NCBI RefSeq assembly: GCF_020131355.1
Contig: NZ_JAHLEL010000044.1
Span: forward strand, 620,001-684,000
Reading direction: 5' to 3'
Length of the DNA: 64,000 bases
Source: Pseudonocardia sp. ICBG1293
GTDB taxonomy: Bacteria > Actinomycetota > Actinomycetes > Mycobacteriales > Pseudonocardiaceae
Positions 26,893-35,685 of the stretch are shown piece after piece; position 1 is the stretch's first letter; each line of letters starts with the position of its first letter. Both the position numbers and the translations under genes were made by a program. The notes under the pieces are model-generated. The model saw only the letters and a list, made by a program, of their open reading frames with translations. It searched no databases and was not told the DNA's origin.

Positions 26893-28494
26893 GTGCTGAC
26901 CGAGAACCGGGCCGACGAGAACGGGCCACTGGCCCTTCCGTCGCGTTCCGTGGCGATCCTGGTGGAACTGCTGGCGATCGCCGCCGCGGTGGCATCGGGG
27001 CACCTCGTCGCGGCCCTGGTGGCGCCGGCGTCGTCGCCGTTCGTGGCGGTCGGCGACGCGGTCGTGCGGCTCTCGCCGCAGCCGGTCGTGGAGTTCGCCA
27101 AGTCCGCGTTCGGGACGGCCGACAAGCCGGTCCTGCTCGCCGGGATCGGCGTGCTGCTGGTGCTGCTCGGCGCCGTGGCCGGACTCGCGGCGCGCCGCCG
27201 CCCCGCGGTGGGGACCGCGGCCGTCGCCGCGCTCGGGCTGCTCGCGGTGGCCGCGGTGCTGACCGGCCCGGTGCCGGCCGCGGCGGACCTGGCCGCCCCG
27301 GTCGTCGCGCTGGTGGTGGGGGTGGCGGTACAGCGGGGGCTGGACCGCCTCGCCCGCCGGTCCGGTGCGTCCCGGACCGGGGACGGCGGCACCGGGGTCG
27401 GTGACGGGGTCCCGCGGCGCACCGTGCTCGCCGGTGCCTCGGCCGCCGTCGCCGCCGGGACGCTCGTCGCGGGCGGGGTGGGCGCGACGCTGACCTCCTC
27501 GGGCAGCGGGATCGCCGCCTCGCGGACCGCGCTGACCGGCAGGCTGGCCGCGGCGACGCTCGCCGAGACCGCGCCGCCGGTGCCGGCCTCGGCGGCGTTC
27601 CCGCAGCTCGGGACCGTTCCGTTCGTGACCCCGAACGCCGACTTCTACCGGATCGACGTCGCCCTCACGATCCCGGCGGTCCGGGCCGAGGACTGGTCGC
27701 TGCGGGTGCACGGCCGGGTGCGGCGCGAGCTCGTCCTCACGGTCGACGACCTGCTACGACGCCCGCTCGTCCAGCGCACCATCACGATGACCTGCGTCTC
27801 CAACACCGTCGGCGGGAACCTGGTGTCCACCGCGGACTTCGTGGGCGTCGAGCTGGCGCCGCTGCTGCTGGAGGCCGGGGTCGACCCGGCCGCGGACCAG
27901 ATCGTCTCCACCAGCCGGGACGGCTGGACGGCGGGCACCCCGACCGCGACCGTGCTGGAGCCCGGCCGTGGCGCGCTGCTCGCACTCGGCATGAACGGCG
28001 AGTCGCTGCCGGTGGAGCACGGCTTCCCGGTGCGCATGGTCGTCCCCGGACTCTACGGCTACGTCTCGGCCACCAAGTGGCTCGCCGACCTCGAGCTGAC
28101 GACCTTCGCCGAGCGCAGTGTCTACTGGCGGGACCGCGGCTGGGCCGAGCGCGCCCCGATCAAGACCCAGTGCCGGATCGACGCCCCGGTCGGGTTCGCG
28201 CAGCTACCGGCCGGACGCGTGCAGGTCGCCGGGGTGGCGTGGGCCCAGCCGGTCGGGATCACCGCCGTCGAGGTCCGCGCCGACGACGGCCCGTGGGTGC
28301 GGGCCGAGCTGGCCACCGAGGTCAATCCGAACACCTGGCGGATGTGGCGGGCCGAGCTCGACCTGTCCCCCGGCAGCCACACCCTCACCGCCCGTGCCAC
28401 CGACCGCCGTGGACTCGTCCAGACCGACGTCCGCGTCGACCCGATCCCGGACGGCGCGACGGGGTGGCCGAGCACGATCATCACCGTCGTCTGA
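26893..28494 (+). CDS. Membrane-anchored molybdopterin oxidoreductase (sulfite-oxidase fold)
   Basis: A 533-residue protein. The N-terminal third has about four to five membrane helices. The rest is a sulfite-oxidase-type molybdenum domain (TPNADFYRIDVALTIP, WSLRVHGRVRRELVLTVDDL, with the Mo-ligand cysteine in TMTCVSNTVGG) and a C-terminal dimerisation domain (KTQCRIDAPVGFAQLPAG, then AWAQPVGITAVEVRADD). No heme domain is present. Substrate unknown; sulfite is possible but unsupported. The next-but-one gene is a close paralogue, and a fasciclin lipoprotein lies between. Confidence 0.85.
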   Translation: MLTENRADENGPLALPSRSVAILVELLAIAAAVASGHLVAALVAPASSPFVAVGDAVVRLSPQPVVEFAKSAFGTADKPVLLAGIGVLLVLLGAVAGLAARRRPAVGTAAVAALGLLAVAAVLTGPVPAAADLAAPVVALVVGVAVQRGLDRLARRSGASRTGDGGTGVGDGVPRRTVLAGASAAVAAGTLVAGGVGATLTSSGSGIAASRTALTGRLAAATLAETAPPVPASAAFPQLGTVPFVTPNADFYRIDVALTIPAVRAEDWSLRVHGRVRRELVLTVDDLLRRPLVQRTITMTCVSNTVGGNLVSTADFVGVELAPLLLEAGVDPAADQIVSTSRDGWTAGTPTATVLEPGRGALLALGMNGESLPVEHGFPVRMVVPGLYGYVSATKWLADLELTTFAERSVYWRDRGWAERAPIKTQCRIDAPVGFAQLPAGRVQVAGVAWAQPVGITAVEVRADDGPWVRAELATEVNPNTWRMWRAELDLSPGSHTLTARATDRRGLVQTDVRVDPIPDGATGWPSTIITVV

Positions 28495-28623
28495 ACCGTT
28501 CCACGACACCGCGAAGAAATTCCCGAAAAAACTTCCGGAACCGCCGAACCGCCCGGAACCACAGTCCGAACAATTCAACGAAGTCCACACAGGACAGACA
28601 GTTTCCTCGAAAGGGAATCAGAC

Positions 28624-29298
28624 ATGCGCGCCTCTCGCACCCTCGCCACCGTCGGCCTGCTCGCCGCCCTCTCGCTCGGCCTCACCGCCTGTGGCGGCGG
28701 CAGCGACACCTCCGCCCCGCCCGCGGCGGCCCCGGCCACCTCCTCGGCCCCGGCGACCACCGCCGCCGCCGACGGCGTCACGACCAACGACGACGTCTTC
28801 GGCCCGGCCTGCGGCCAGCTGCCGCAGGGCGACGAGCCCGGCTCGCTCGACTCGATGGGCCCGCAGCCGGTCGCCACCGCCGCGAGCACCAACCCGCTGC
28901 TGACCACCCTGGTCACCGCCGTCGGCAAGGTGCCCGGTCTGGCCGACACCCTGAACCAGCAGAAGGGCATCACCGTGTTCGCCCCGGCGAACGACGCCTT
29001 CACCGCGGTGCAGCAGCAGCTCGGCGACGAGAAGTTCAACGCCCTGCTCGCCGACACCACCCAGCTGCAGGGCCTGCTCTCCTACCACGTGACCCCGGAG
29101 CGCCTGGACGCCGCGGGCCTCGTGGAGAAGAAGACCCTGACCGAGCTGGCCGGCGGTGACCTCACCATCGGCGGCACCGCCGAGGCCCCCACCGTCACCG
29201 ACGGCCAGGGCAACACCGCCAACATCCTCTGCGGCAACATCCCGACCGCGAACGCCACCGTGTTCGTGATCGACAAGGTCCTCATGCCCAAGAGCTGA
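28624..29298 (+). CDS. Fasciclin-domain lipoprotein
   Basis: A 224-residue exported lipoprotein with lipobox LTAC at residues 19-22 and a low-complexity linker. The FAS1 domain includes NPLLTTLVTAVGKVPGLADTL, GITVFAPANDAFTAV, LLSYHVTP and TVFVIDKVLMP, resembling mycobacterial MPT70/MPT83. The 129-bp leader upstream is AT-richer than the surroundings and probably holds the promoter. A strong terminator follows. Flanking molybdoenzymes suggest a shared envelope function. Confidence 0.9.
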   Translation: MRASRTLATVGLLAALSLGLTACGGGSDTSAPPAAAPATSSAPATTAAADGVTTNDDVFGPACGQLPQGDEPGSLDSMGPQPVATAASTNPLLTTLVTAVGKVPGLADTLNQQKGITVFAPANDAFTAVQQQLGDEKFNALLADTTQLQGLLSYHVTPERLDAAGLVEKKTLTELAGGDLTIGGTAEAPTVTDGQGNTANILCGNIPTANATVFVIDKVLMPKS

Positions 29299-29315
29299 CG
29301 ACCGAGATCGACGAC

Positions 29316-29349
29316 CGACGGGCCCGGGGTGCGAACCCCGGGCCCGTCG
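29316..29349 (+). terminator. Strong terminator after the fasciclin gene
   Basis: Perfect 15-bp arms, CGACGGGCCCGGGGT (29316-29330) and ACCCCGGGCCCGTCG (29335-29349), with a 4-nt gcga loop, 17 bp after the stop codon. No T-run. Confidence 0.85.
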
Positions 29350-29367
29350 GCGTACGAACACCCTGAC

Positions 29368-30909
29368 GTGACCGTGACCCCGACCCGCACCACCGGGTCC
29401 CTCAGCCGGGCCGGGGCGGTGGTGACCGGTCTGCTCGGCGTGGGTTCGGCCCTCGCGGCGGGTGACCTGGTGGCCGGGCTGGCCTCCCCCGCGTCCTCGC
29501 CGTTCCTGACCGTCGGCGACCAGTTCGTGCGGCTGACCCCGGAGTGGCTCAAGCAGTTCGCGATCACCACGTTCGGCACCGCCGACAAGCTCGCACTGCT
29601 GACCGGCATGGCGCTGGTGATCACCGGGCTGGCCGCGGCCGCCGGGCTCGTGGCCCGGCGACGACCGGCCCCCGGCCTGGCGGTCGTGGTCGCGATGGGG
29701 GTGACCGCCCTGCTCACGACAGTGGCCGCGCCCGCGTTCCGGCCGGTCGACCTGACGGCCCCGGTGGCCGCGCTCCTCGTCGGGCCGAGCGTGTTCCTGG
29801 CGGTGCACGCCGCGTTCGTCCGGGCGAACCGGCCCCGGCGGGGCACCACCGCGGCGGTGTCACGCCGGCGGGCGCTGGGGCTGGCCGGCGGGACCGCCGT
29901 CGTCTCCCTGGCCGCGGCCGTCGCGGGGCGGCTGCTCGCCGCCGGACCGCCGTCGGCCGGGCCCGCGGCGCTCGCGCTCCCACCCGCTCCGCCGGTGCCC
30001 TCGCTCCCACCGGACGCGAGCCTGCCGGGCACCCCGCCCTGGCTCACCCCGACCGCGGACTTCTACCGGATCGACACCGCGCTGCAGGTCCCCCGGGTCG
30101 ACGCCGCGTCGTGGACCCTGCGGGTGCACGGCATGGTCGAGCGCGAGCTGACCCTCTCCCTCGCGGACCTGCGGGCCCGCCGGGTCGTCGAGGTGCCGAT
30201 CACGATGGTGTGCGTGTCCAACCCGGTCGGCGGCACGCTCGTCTCCAACGCCCGGTTCACCGGGGTGCGCCTGGCCGACCTGCTCGCCGAGGCCGGCATC
30301 GCGCCCGGGGCCCAGCAGCTGCTGTCCACCAGCGTCGACGGGTTCACCACCGGTACCCCGGTCGGCGTCGTCACCGACGGCCGCGACGCCCTGCTCGCCT
30401 TCGGGATGAACGGCGCCGCGCTCCCGGTCGAGCACGGGTTCCCGGTCCGGATGGTGGTCCCCGGCCTGTACGGCTACGTCTCCGGCTGCAAGTGGATCAC
30501 CGACATCGAGGTCACCACCCGGGACGCGGCCACGCCGTACTGGGCCGAGCGCGGCTGGGCCCGCGAGGGGCCGGTGAAGACCCAGTCCCGCATCGACACG
30601 CCCGTCGCCGGGGCGTCGGTCCCGGCCGGACGGGTCGCGGTCGCCGGGACGTCCTGGGCGCCGCACGGCGGCATCACCCGGGTCGAGGTGTCCGTCGACG
30701 GCGGGCCGTGGGGCCGGGCCCTGCTCGGCGCCGACCTCGGCGCCGACAGCTGGCGGATGTGGCGCACCGAGATCGAACTGGTACCCGGTGAGCACACCCT
30801 GCGCGTGCGCGCGACCGACCGGACCGGCACGGTGCAGACCGAACGGGAACAGGTCTCGATCCCCGACGGCGCGACCGGCCGGCACACGGTGCCGGTCACC
30901 GCGGTCTGA
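29368..30909 (+). CDS. Second membrane-anchored molybdopterin oxidoreductase (sulfite-oxidase fold)
   Basis: A 513-residue paralogue of the protein at 26893, sharing the membrane N-terminus (ASPASSPFLTVGDQFVRLTP, FGTADK), the TADFYRIDTALQVP opening, the Mo-ligand cysteine in TMVCVSNPVGGTLVS, GFPVRMVVPGLYGYVSG, and the C-terminal KTQSRIDTPVAG domain. GTG at 29368 is preferred, as upstream codons fall in the terminator. The pair arose by duplication around, or followed by insertion of, the fasciclin gene. Confidence 0.84.
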   Translation: MTVTPTRTTGSLSRAGAVVTGLLGVGSALAAGDLVAGLASPASSPFLTVGDQFVRLTPEWLKQFAITTFGTADKLALLTGMALVITGLAAAAGLVARRRPAPGLAVVVAMGVTALLTTVAAPAFRPVDLTAPVAALLVGPSVFLAVHAAFVRANRPRRGTTAAVSRRRALGLAGGTAVVSLAAAVAGRLLAAGPPSAGPAALALPPAPPVPSLPPDASLPGTPPWLTPTADFYRIDTALQVPRVDAASWTLRVHGMVERELTLSLADLRARRVVEVPITMVCVSNPVGGTLVSNARFTGVRLADLLAEAGIAPGAQQLLSTSVDGFTTGTPVGVVTDGRDALLAFGMNGAALPVEHGFPVRMVVPGLYGYVSGCKWITDIEVTTRDAATPYWAERGWAREGPVKTQSRIDTPVAGASVPAGRVAVAGTSWAPHGGITRVEVSVDGGPWGRALLGADLGADSWRMWRTEIELVPGEHTLRVRATDRTGTVQTEREQVSIPDGATGRHTVPVTAV

Positions 30910-30955
30910 CGGGCGGCCCGCCCCGCGCTCCCCCGCCGAGCCGATCCGGAAGTCG

Positions 30956-33900
30956 ATGCACTCCTCAGACCGCCCCGCCGCACCTGCCCTCCCCCGCCGC
31001 CTGGTGGTCGCGACCCTGCTCACCGGCCTGCTCGCGGGGCTGCTCGCCGCGCTGGTGCCGTTCGCGCCCGTCGACACCCGCACCACGACCGTGACCTGGC
31101 CGCGGGTGGGCGAGCAGCCGGTCTCGACGACCGCGGCGTTCCAGCCCTACGCACCCGAGGCGGTCCGTGTCGAGGTCCCCTGCCCGGTGCTGCGTGCCGC
31201 CGTCGCGCGCTCGGCCGGGACCGGGACGGCCACCACCGTGGTCGGGTCGCGGGTCACCCCGGGCGACGGTGAGCCGCGCGTCGTCCCCGGCGCCGTCGTA
31301 CGCGCCGTGGCCGCCTTCACGACCCAGCTGTCCCCCGCCGACGCCGACGGTCTGCGGGTCACCGCGCGCACCGCGGACTGGTTCGCCGCCGCCTCGTCCC
31401 CGGCCAAGACCGTCCTGGTCGGGGTGCAGTGGCTCGCCGCGGCCGTCGCCGCGCTGCTGCTGGCCCGCCTGGCCGGGGACCGGTTCCGGCGCCGGCACGG
31501 CGCGGCCCGGCTCCGACGGGCCCGGCTGGCCGCGGTGGGCACCCCGGCCGGGATCGGGCGGGCCGCCGCGGACGTGCTGGTGCTCGTCACGCTCGCGGCG
31601 TGGACGGTCCTCGGGCCGCTGTCCACCGACGACGGCTTCACCGAGGCCATCGCGCGCAACGCGAGCGCTACCGCGACCGGCGACTTCGGCAACGTCTACC
31701 GCTGGGGCAACGCCTCGGAGGCGCCGTACACGCTGGTCATCCGGCTGGTCCGGGCACTGGCCGAGACCGGGGTGGGACCGCTGGTGCTGCGGGTGCCGTC
31801 GGTGCTCGCGGGCATGGCGGTGTGGCTGCTGCTGTCGCGGGTCGCGCTGCCGGCGGTGCTGCCGCGCCACCACCGCCGGGCCTGGGTGCGGGGCACGCTG
31901 GGCGTCGCGCTGCTGGCGTGGTGGCTGCCGCTGAACCTCGGGGTGCGCCCCGAGCCGTTCGCGGCGCTCGCGGCGACCGCGGCGCTGTGCTGCGCGCTGC
32001 GCGCCGCCGCCCGGCCCGGGCGCCGCGGCGGGACGTGGACCGCGGCCGCCGCGCTGACCGCGGGGCTGGCGCTGGCCGTGACACCGTCGGCGCTGACCGT
32101 CGCCGGTCCGCTGGTGCTGCTGCTCCCGGCGCTGTGGCGGCGGGTCACCCGGCACGCCGGCGGAGGTGTCGCCGCCGGGATCGCGGCCACCGTCGCCGCG
32201 GCCGGGATCGCGGCGGCCGGCCTGACCCCGGTGTTCACCGGGCAGAGCCTGTACACGGTCGCCCGGGCCACCGAGATGCACCAGTTCTACGGGCCGGCGT
32301 CGCCGTGGTTCCAGGAGCTGCGCCGCTGGAGCTACCTGCTGGGGTTCGGCACCGAACAGGGCGGGCTCGGGCGACGGGTACCGGTGCTGCTCACCGTCGC
32401 CCTGCTGGTCGCGGCGCTGCCGCTGGTCGCCCGCGGCGCGCACCGGTGGGGCCCGGGGCGGCGCCGGACACCCGTGCCGCTCGCCGGGTTCGCGCTCGGA
32501 CTCGTGCTGCTCACCCCGGCACCGTCGAAGTGGACCCACTACTTCGGGACGCTCGCCGGGACCGGCGCACTCGCCGTCGCCGTGGGGGTGGTGCTGGTGG
32601 TGACCGCGGCCCGGCGGCCCGCCGACGCGACCGTGCGCGGCGCGGCGGCCGCGGGGACCCTCGCCGCCGTGGTGCTCGCCGCGCTCGCCTTCGCCGGGCG
32701 CAACGAGTGGTTCCTGTGGTCGGGCTGGGGCGTGCCGCGCAACGACGGGCCGTTCACCCCGCTGGACTCACCGGTGTCCTGGGCGCTGGTGGCGGTGCTG
32801 GTGCTGGTCGTGTCCGCCGCCGTGGCGTACCGGGCAGGACGGGGTGGACGGCGCTCCGTACGGGAGGGAGCGGCCCGCACCGCGGCGGCGCTGCCCGCCG
32901 GGGTCGTCGTGGTCGCGCTGGTCACCGGGGTGTCGGTGGTGGTCTCCTCGTTCGTCGTCGCCCCACTGCGCCAGGGCGGGGGCTACAGCGTCGGCGGCCA
33001 GCTGTGGGACGAGCTGACCGGCCGGGACACCTGCGGGATCCTCGACCACGTCTCGGTCCCGGTCGACGCCGGGGCGCTGCCCGTGGCCGGTGGCGCGGAC
33101 ACGCTCACCGGGTTCACCGAGGGCCGCGGCTGGGTCGAGGCCCCACCGCGCGGCGGACTGGCCTGGGGCGGCCTCGACGGCGGACCGGGCACCACCGGTG
33201 AGCTGCGGACCCGCTGGTTCGCCGTCACGCCGGGCCCCGGCGACCGGGTGTTGTCGGTCGACGTCGCCGGGCGGACCGGGCAGGGCAACACCCTCGAGCT
33301 GGAGTACGCCCTGGCCGGGTCGCCGGGACCCGACGGGCGGCTGTCGCTGGACGACACCGCCACCGGTGCCCGCGGCACCTACCCCACCGAGCGCGTACAG
33401 GAGGCCGTGCCCCTCGACCGGCCCGGATGGCGCACCGTGCGGGTGCCCGTCCCGGCGCTCCCGGACGGCGTCGACCGGGTCCGGGTGCACGCGGTCGACG
33501 ACGCCGTCGGACCGGGCGGCTGGGTGGCCGCCGCCGCCCCGCGGATGCTCACCCCGGCGCCGGTCGTGCCGATGCTGCGCGACGCCGACGGCCCCGTGTA
33601 CGTGGACTGGTCGATCCTCTGGGCGGCGCCCTGCCTGCGCGACCTGCCCGCGGTCCGGGCCGGGCTGGTACAGACCCCTCGCTACCTGGTGCTGGGCCCG
33701 TCGTCGCTGGGGTTCGCCCTGGACGTGTCGTTCGCGGACGTGGCCGGGGGCAGCTTCGCGGCGATGCGCCGGACCACCACCGAGCAGGTCGTGGCGACCC
33801 GGGTCGACACCGCCGACGACCCGGACCAGGCCGACTGGGGGGCGATCACCCGGATCGACACCGATCTCGCCGTCGACGCCTACGACGTCGCCTCGGTCCC

Positions 33901-33967
33901 GGTGCGCCGCTGGGGCTGGGAGGGCGACCGGGCCCCGATCGGCTACCCCGCCCTCCCGGCACCGTGA
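30956..33967 (+). CDS. Emb-type arabinosyltransferase
   Basis: A 1003-residue GT-C membrane glycosyltransferase that adds arabinofuranose from decaprenylphosphoryl-arabinose to cell-wall arabinan. An N-terminal helix is followed by an extracytoplasmic domain, the catalytic GPLSTDDGFTEAIARN (DD motif), YRWGNASEAPYTL, PSKWTHYFGTLAGTGA and about 13 helices, then a C-terminal carbohydrate-binding domain (from about residue 690). Mycobacteria carry embC/A/B; only one copy is seen here. It is slightly shorter than mycobacterial Emb. The target of ethambutol in relatives. Confidence 0.92.
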   Translation: MHSSDRPAAPALPRRLVVATLLTGLLAGLLAALVPFAPVDTRTTTVTWPRVGEQPVSTTAAFQPYAPEAVRVEVPCPVLRAAVARSAGTGTATTVVGSRVTPGDGEPRVVPGAVVRAVAAFTTQLSPADADGLRVTARTADWFAAASSPAKTVLVGVQWLAAAVAALLLARLAGDRFRRRHGAARLRRARLAAVGTPAGIGRAAADVLVLVTLAAWTVLGPLSTDDGFTEAIARNASATATGDFGNVYRWGNASEAPYTLVIRLVRALAETGVGPLVLRVPSVLAGMAVWLLLSRVALPAVLPRHHRRAWVRGTLGVALLAWWLPLNLGVRPEPFAALAATAALCCALRAAARPGRRGGTWTAAAALTAGLALAVTPSALTVAGPLVLLLPALWRRVTRHAGGGVAAGIAATVAAAGIAAAGLTPVFTGQSLYTVARATEMHQFYGPASPWFQELRRWSYLLGFGTEQGGLGRRVPVLLTVALLVAALPLVARGAHRWGPGRRRTPVPLAGFALGLVLLTPAPSKWTHYFGTLAGTGALAVAVGVVLVVTAARRPADATVRGAAAAGTLAAVVLAALAFAGRNEWFLWSGWGVPRNDGPFTPLDSPVSWALVAVLVLVVSAAVAYRAGRGGRRSVREGAARTAAALPAGVVVVALVTGVSVVVSSFVVAPLRQGGGYSVGGQLWDELTGRDTCGILDHVSVPVDAGALPVAGGADTLTGFTEGRGWVEAPPRGGLAWGGLDGGPGTTGELRTRWFAVTPGPGDRVLSVDVAGRTGQGNTLELEYALAGSPGPDGRLSLDDTATGARGTYPTERVQEAVPLDRPGWRTVRVPVPALPDGVDRVRVHAVDDAVGPGGWVAAAAPRMLTPAPVVPMLRDADGPVYVDWSILWAAPCLRDLPAVRAGLVQTPRYLVLGPSSLGFALDVSFADVAGGSFAAMRRTTTEQVVATRVDTADDPDQADWGAITRIDTDLAVDAYDVASVPVRRWGWEGDRAPIGYPALPAP

Positions 33968-33970
33968 GCA

Positions 33971-33986
33971 CCCTCCGGTCGGAGGG
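33971..33986 (+). terminator. Short hairpin after the arabinosyltransferase
   Basis: CCCTCCG-gt-CGGAGGG forms a 7-bp perfect stem 3 bp after the stop codon. Confidence 0.45.
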
Positions 33987-34052
33987 GGCCCGCGGCCGGA
34001 TCGGGCTGATAGACACATGCCGACACCCGCACGCAACGAAGCGAGGGACACC

Positions 34053-34451
34053 GTGGCCTTCCCCGGTCTGCAGCACGTCGCCCTGACCGTCAGCGACCTC
34101 GACCGCAGCACCCGCTGGTACGCGGCGCTGTTCGGTACCGAGCCCGTCCTCGACGAGGACGAGGAGGGCGGCCGCTTCCACCACACCGTCTTCGCGCTCG
34201 AGGGCGGGATGCTGTTCGGCCTGCACACCCACCAGGGCCGCGAGTCCGGCGAGCCGTTCAGCGAGGAGCGGACCGGTCTGGACCACGTCGGGTTCGCGGT
34301 CGGCTCGCACGCGGAGCTGGAGCAGTGGGCGCAGAGGCTCACCGAGCTCGGCATCGCCCACGACGGTGTCAAGAAGGCCCATTACGGCAGCGGCGTCTCC
34401 TTCCGCGACCCGGACAACATCGCCCTGGAGTTCTTCACCGGGCCGGAGTGA
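34053..34451 (+). CDS. VOC (glyoxalase/bleomycin-resistance fold) protein
   Basis: A 132-residue vicinal-oxygen-chelate protein: LQHVALTVSDLDRSTRWYAAL opens the first beta-alpha-beta module and LDHVGFAVGSHAELEQWAQRL the second, ending VSFRDPDNIALEFF. Two histidines and a C-terminal Glu are in the usual metal-ligand positions. GTG at 34053 has a GCGAGGG site 6 bp upstream; an ATG at 34017 without a site is the alternative. Substrate unknown. Confidence 0.85.
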   Translation: MAFPGLQHVALTVSDLDRSTRWYAALFGTEPVLDEDEEGGRFHHTVFALEGGMLFGLHTHQGRESGEPFSEERTGLDHVGFAVGSHAELEQWAQRLTELGIAHDGVKKAHYGSGVSFRDPDNIALEFFTGPE

Positions 34452-34462
34452 TCCGGGCCGGT

Positions 34463-34472
34463 GTGTCCGGAC
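34463..34472. promoter_or_regulatory. GTGTCCGGAC motif upstream of leader B1
   Basis: The decamer, within palindromic TGTCCGGACA, lies 72 bp before the leader start, followed by GGCACCC and CCCAG segments that also follow the same decamer upstream of the leader at 54346. Candidate sulfur-regulator site. Confidence 0.4.
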
Positions 34473-34478
34473 AGGCAC

Positions 34479-34498
34479 CCACCGTGCCCAGACGGTGG
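34479..34498 (+). terminator. Hairpin after the VOC gene, upstream of leader B1
   Basis: CCACCGT (34479-34485) and ACGGTGG (34492-34498) pair around gcccag. It also lies within the segment that resembles the sulfur-leader promoters, so it may be regulatory. Confidence 0.45.
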
Positions 34499-34544
34499 AC
34501 GTCTGCTTGCTCCGAACCGGGTATCGCGATCGAATCATGCGGTG

Positions 34545-34622
34545 ATGCGCACCCTGCTGGAGCCGTTCTGGCCGGGCCGGCGTGTCGTGGCGTTCGACGA
34601 GCTGTGTCGGTGGGCCGCGTAG
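34545..34622 (+). CDS. Cys-type leader peptide, family B (25 aa), before carbonic anhydrase
   Basis: A 25-codon frame (ATG 34545; GTG at 34542 is in frame) containing LLEPFWPGRR and ending FDELCRWAA then stop. The same elements (LEQFWPSRR, SELCR) occur in the leader at 50898, which precedes a sulfonate-binding protein, so this is a second leader-peptide family. It ends 90 bp before the carbonic anhydrase GTG. No clear SD is seen, so leaderless translation is possible. Proposed role: cysteine-dependent attenuation; inferred. Confidence 0.65.
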   Translation: MRTLLEPFWPGRRVVAFDELCRWAA

Positions 34623-34712
34623 CGATCCGAGGGGTCGCCGCGTGGCCGCCCCCGTGCCCCGCGCGCGGGTAGGACACCCGCGCCACCGACACCAGCCACT
34701 CCGGGAGACCCC

Positions 34713-35201
34713 GTGTCCGTCACCGACGAACTGCTCGAGAACAACGCCCGCTACGCCGAGAACTTCTCCGGCCCGCTGCCGCTGCCGCCGGCCCGCAAGG
34801 TCGCCGTCGTCGCCTGCATGGACGCCCGGCTCGACGTGTACCGCATCCTCGGTCTGGCCGAGGGCGACGCCCACGTCATCCGCAACGCGGGCGGCGTCGT
34901 CACCGACGACGAGATCCGCTCGCTCGCGATCAGCCAGCGCCTGCTGGGGACCGAGGAGATCATCCTCATCCACCACACCGACTGCGGGATGCTGACCTTC
35001 ACCGACGACGGGTTCAAGGCCTCCATCCGCGACGAGACCGGCATCAAGCCGCAGTGGGCCGCGGAGGCGTTCGACGATCTCGACGCCGACGTCCGCCAGT
35101 CGGTCGCCCGGATCCGGGCCAACCCGTTCGTCCCGCGCACCGACGCCGTCCGCGGCTTCGTGTTCGACGTCGCGACCGGGAAGCTGAACGAAGTCAAGTA
35201 G
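34713..35201 (+). CDS. Beta-carbonic anhydrase
   Basis: A 162-residue zinc enzyme interconverting CO2 and bicarbonate. The zinc ligands appear in VACMDARLD (Cys and the Asp-Arg dyad) and HHTDCGM (His and Cys). VIRNAGGVVTDDEIRSLAIS is typical of the short actinobacterial subclass. GTG at 34713 has GGGAGA upstream. A Cys-type leader peptide precedes it, suggesting that its expression tracks sulfur or cysteine status. Confidence 0.92.
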   Translation: MSVTDELLENNARYAENFSGPLPLPPARKVAVVACMDARLDVYRILGLAEGDAHVIRNAGGVVTDDEIRSLAISQRLLGTEEIILIHHTDCGMLTFTDDGFKASIRDETGIKPQWAAEAFDDLDADVRQSVARIRANPFVPRTDAVRGFVFDVATGKLNEVK

Positions 35202-35278
35202 TCCCCGCCGCCCCCCGCGTGCGGTCGTCGCCCCCGCCACGGCGGGCGCGACGACCGCCGCAGCGCACCGCCGCAGCA

Positions 35279-35337
35279 CACCGCACGAGCGGGCCGTCCG
35301 TACGAACCTTTCGTACGTGCGGCCCGCTCGTGCGGTG
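35279..35337. repeat. Palindromic repeat, copy 1 (convergent-gene boundary)
   Basis: Perfect 18-bp outer arms (35279-35296 and 35320-35337) and inner CGTACGAA/TTCGTACG arms. The core GCACGAGCGGGCCG plus CGTACGAA recurs at 54074-54163. It separates the carbonic anhydrase from the convergent sulfur operon and could be a bidirectional terminator or a REP-like element. Confidence 0.8.
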
Positions 35338-35349
35338 CGGAGGGGCGGG

Positions 35350-35685
35350 TCAGGCGGCGCGGGGGCGGCGGCGCAGCGCCGTACGGGCCGCTGCGAGCTG
35401 CTGCGCCACCTCGGCGGTGATCAGCTCGGCGTGCAGGGCGTCGTTGCCCGGGTCGCCGCCGCCGAGCAGCGCGCGGTGCCGCCGGACCAGGGCGTCGAGC
35501 CCGTCGAGCAGCTGGGTGCCCGGATCGGCGGAGGGCAGGGTCGGAACGCTCACGGTGTCTCCTGGGGACTGTGGTGTCGGTGTCGATCCGTCGGGTCGAT
35601 CGACCGGCCGACACAGCGTCGAGGAGATCCGCACGTAGTCGATGTGACGCCGCCGGGACAGGACGGTGTCGATGTATCGGCTCAC
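35350..35685 (-). CDS. Small protein with leader-like Cys motif, last gene of operon
   Basis: A 111-residue protein whose ATG overlaps the stop of the upstream ABC ATPase (ATGA), so it is translationally coupled to the operon. Residues 11-28 read SRRRHIDYVRISSTLCRP, matching the family A leader motif, but there is no stop afterwards: the frame continues through a Pro/Thr linker into an alpha-helical domain (GLDALVRRHRALL, AELITAEVAQQLAAARTAL). An internal GTG with GGAGAC upstream could give a separate 68-residue protein. Unknown function. Confidence 0.7.
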   Translation of the reverse strand: MSRYIDTVLSRRRHIDYVRISSTLCRPVDRPDGSTPTPQSPGDTVSVPTLPSADPGTQLLDGLDALVRRHRALLGGGDPGNDALHAELITAEVAQQLAAARTALRRRPRAA

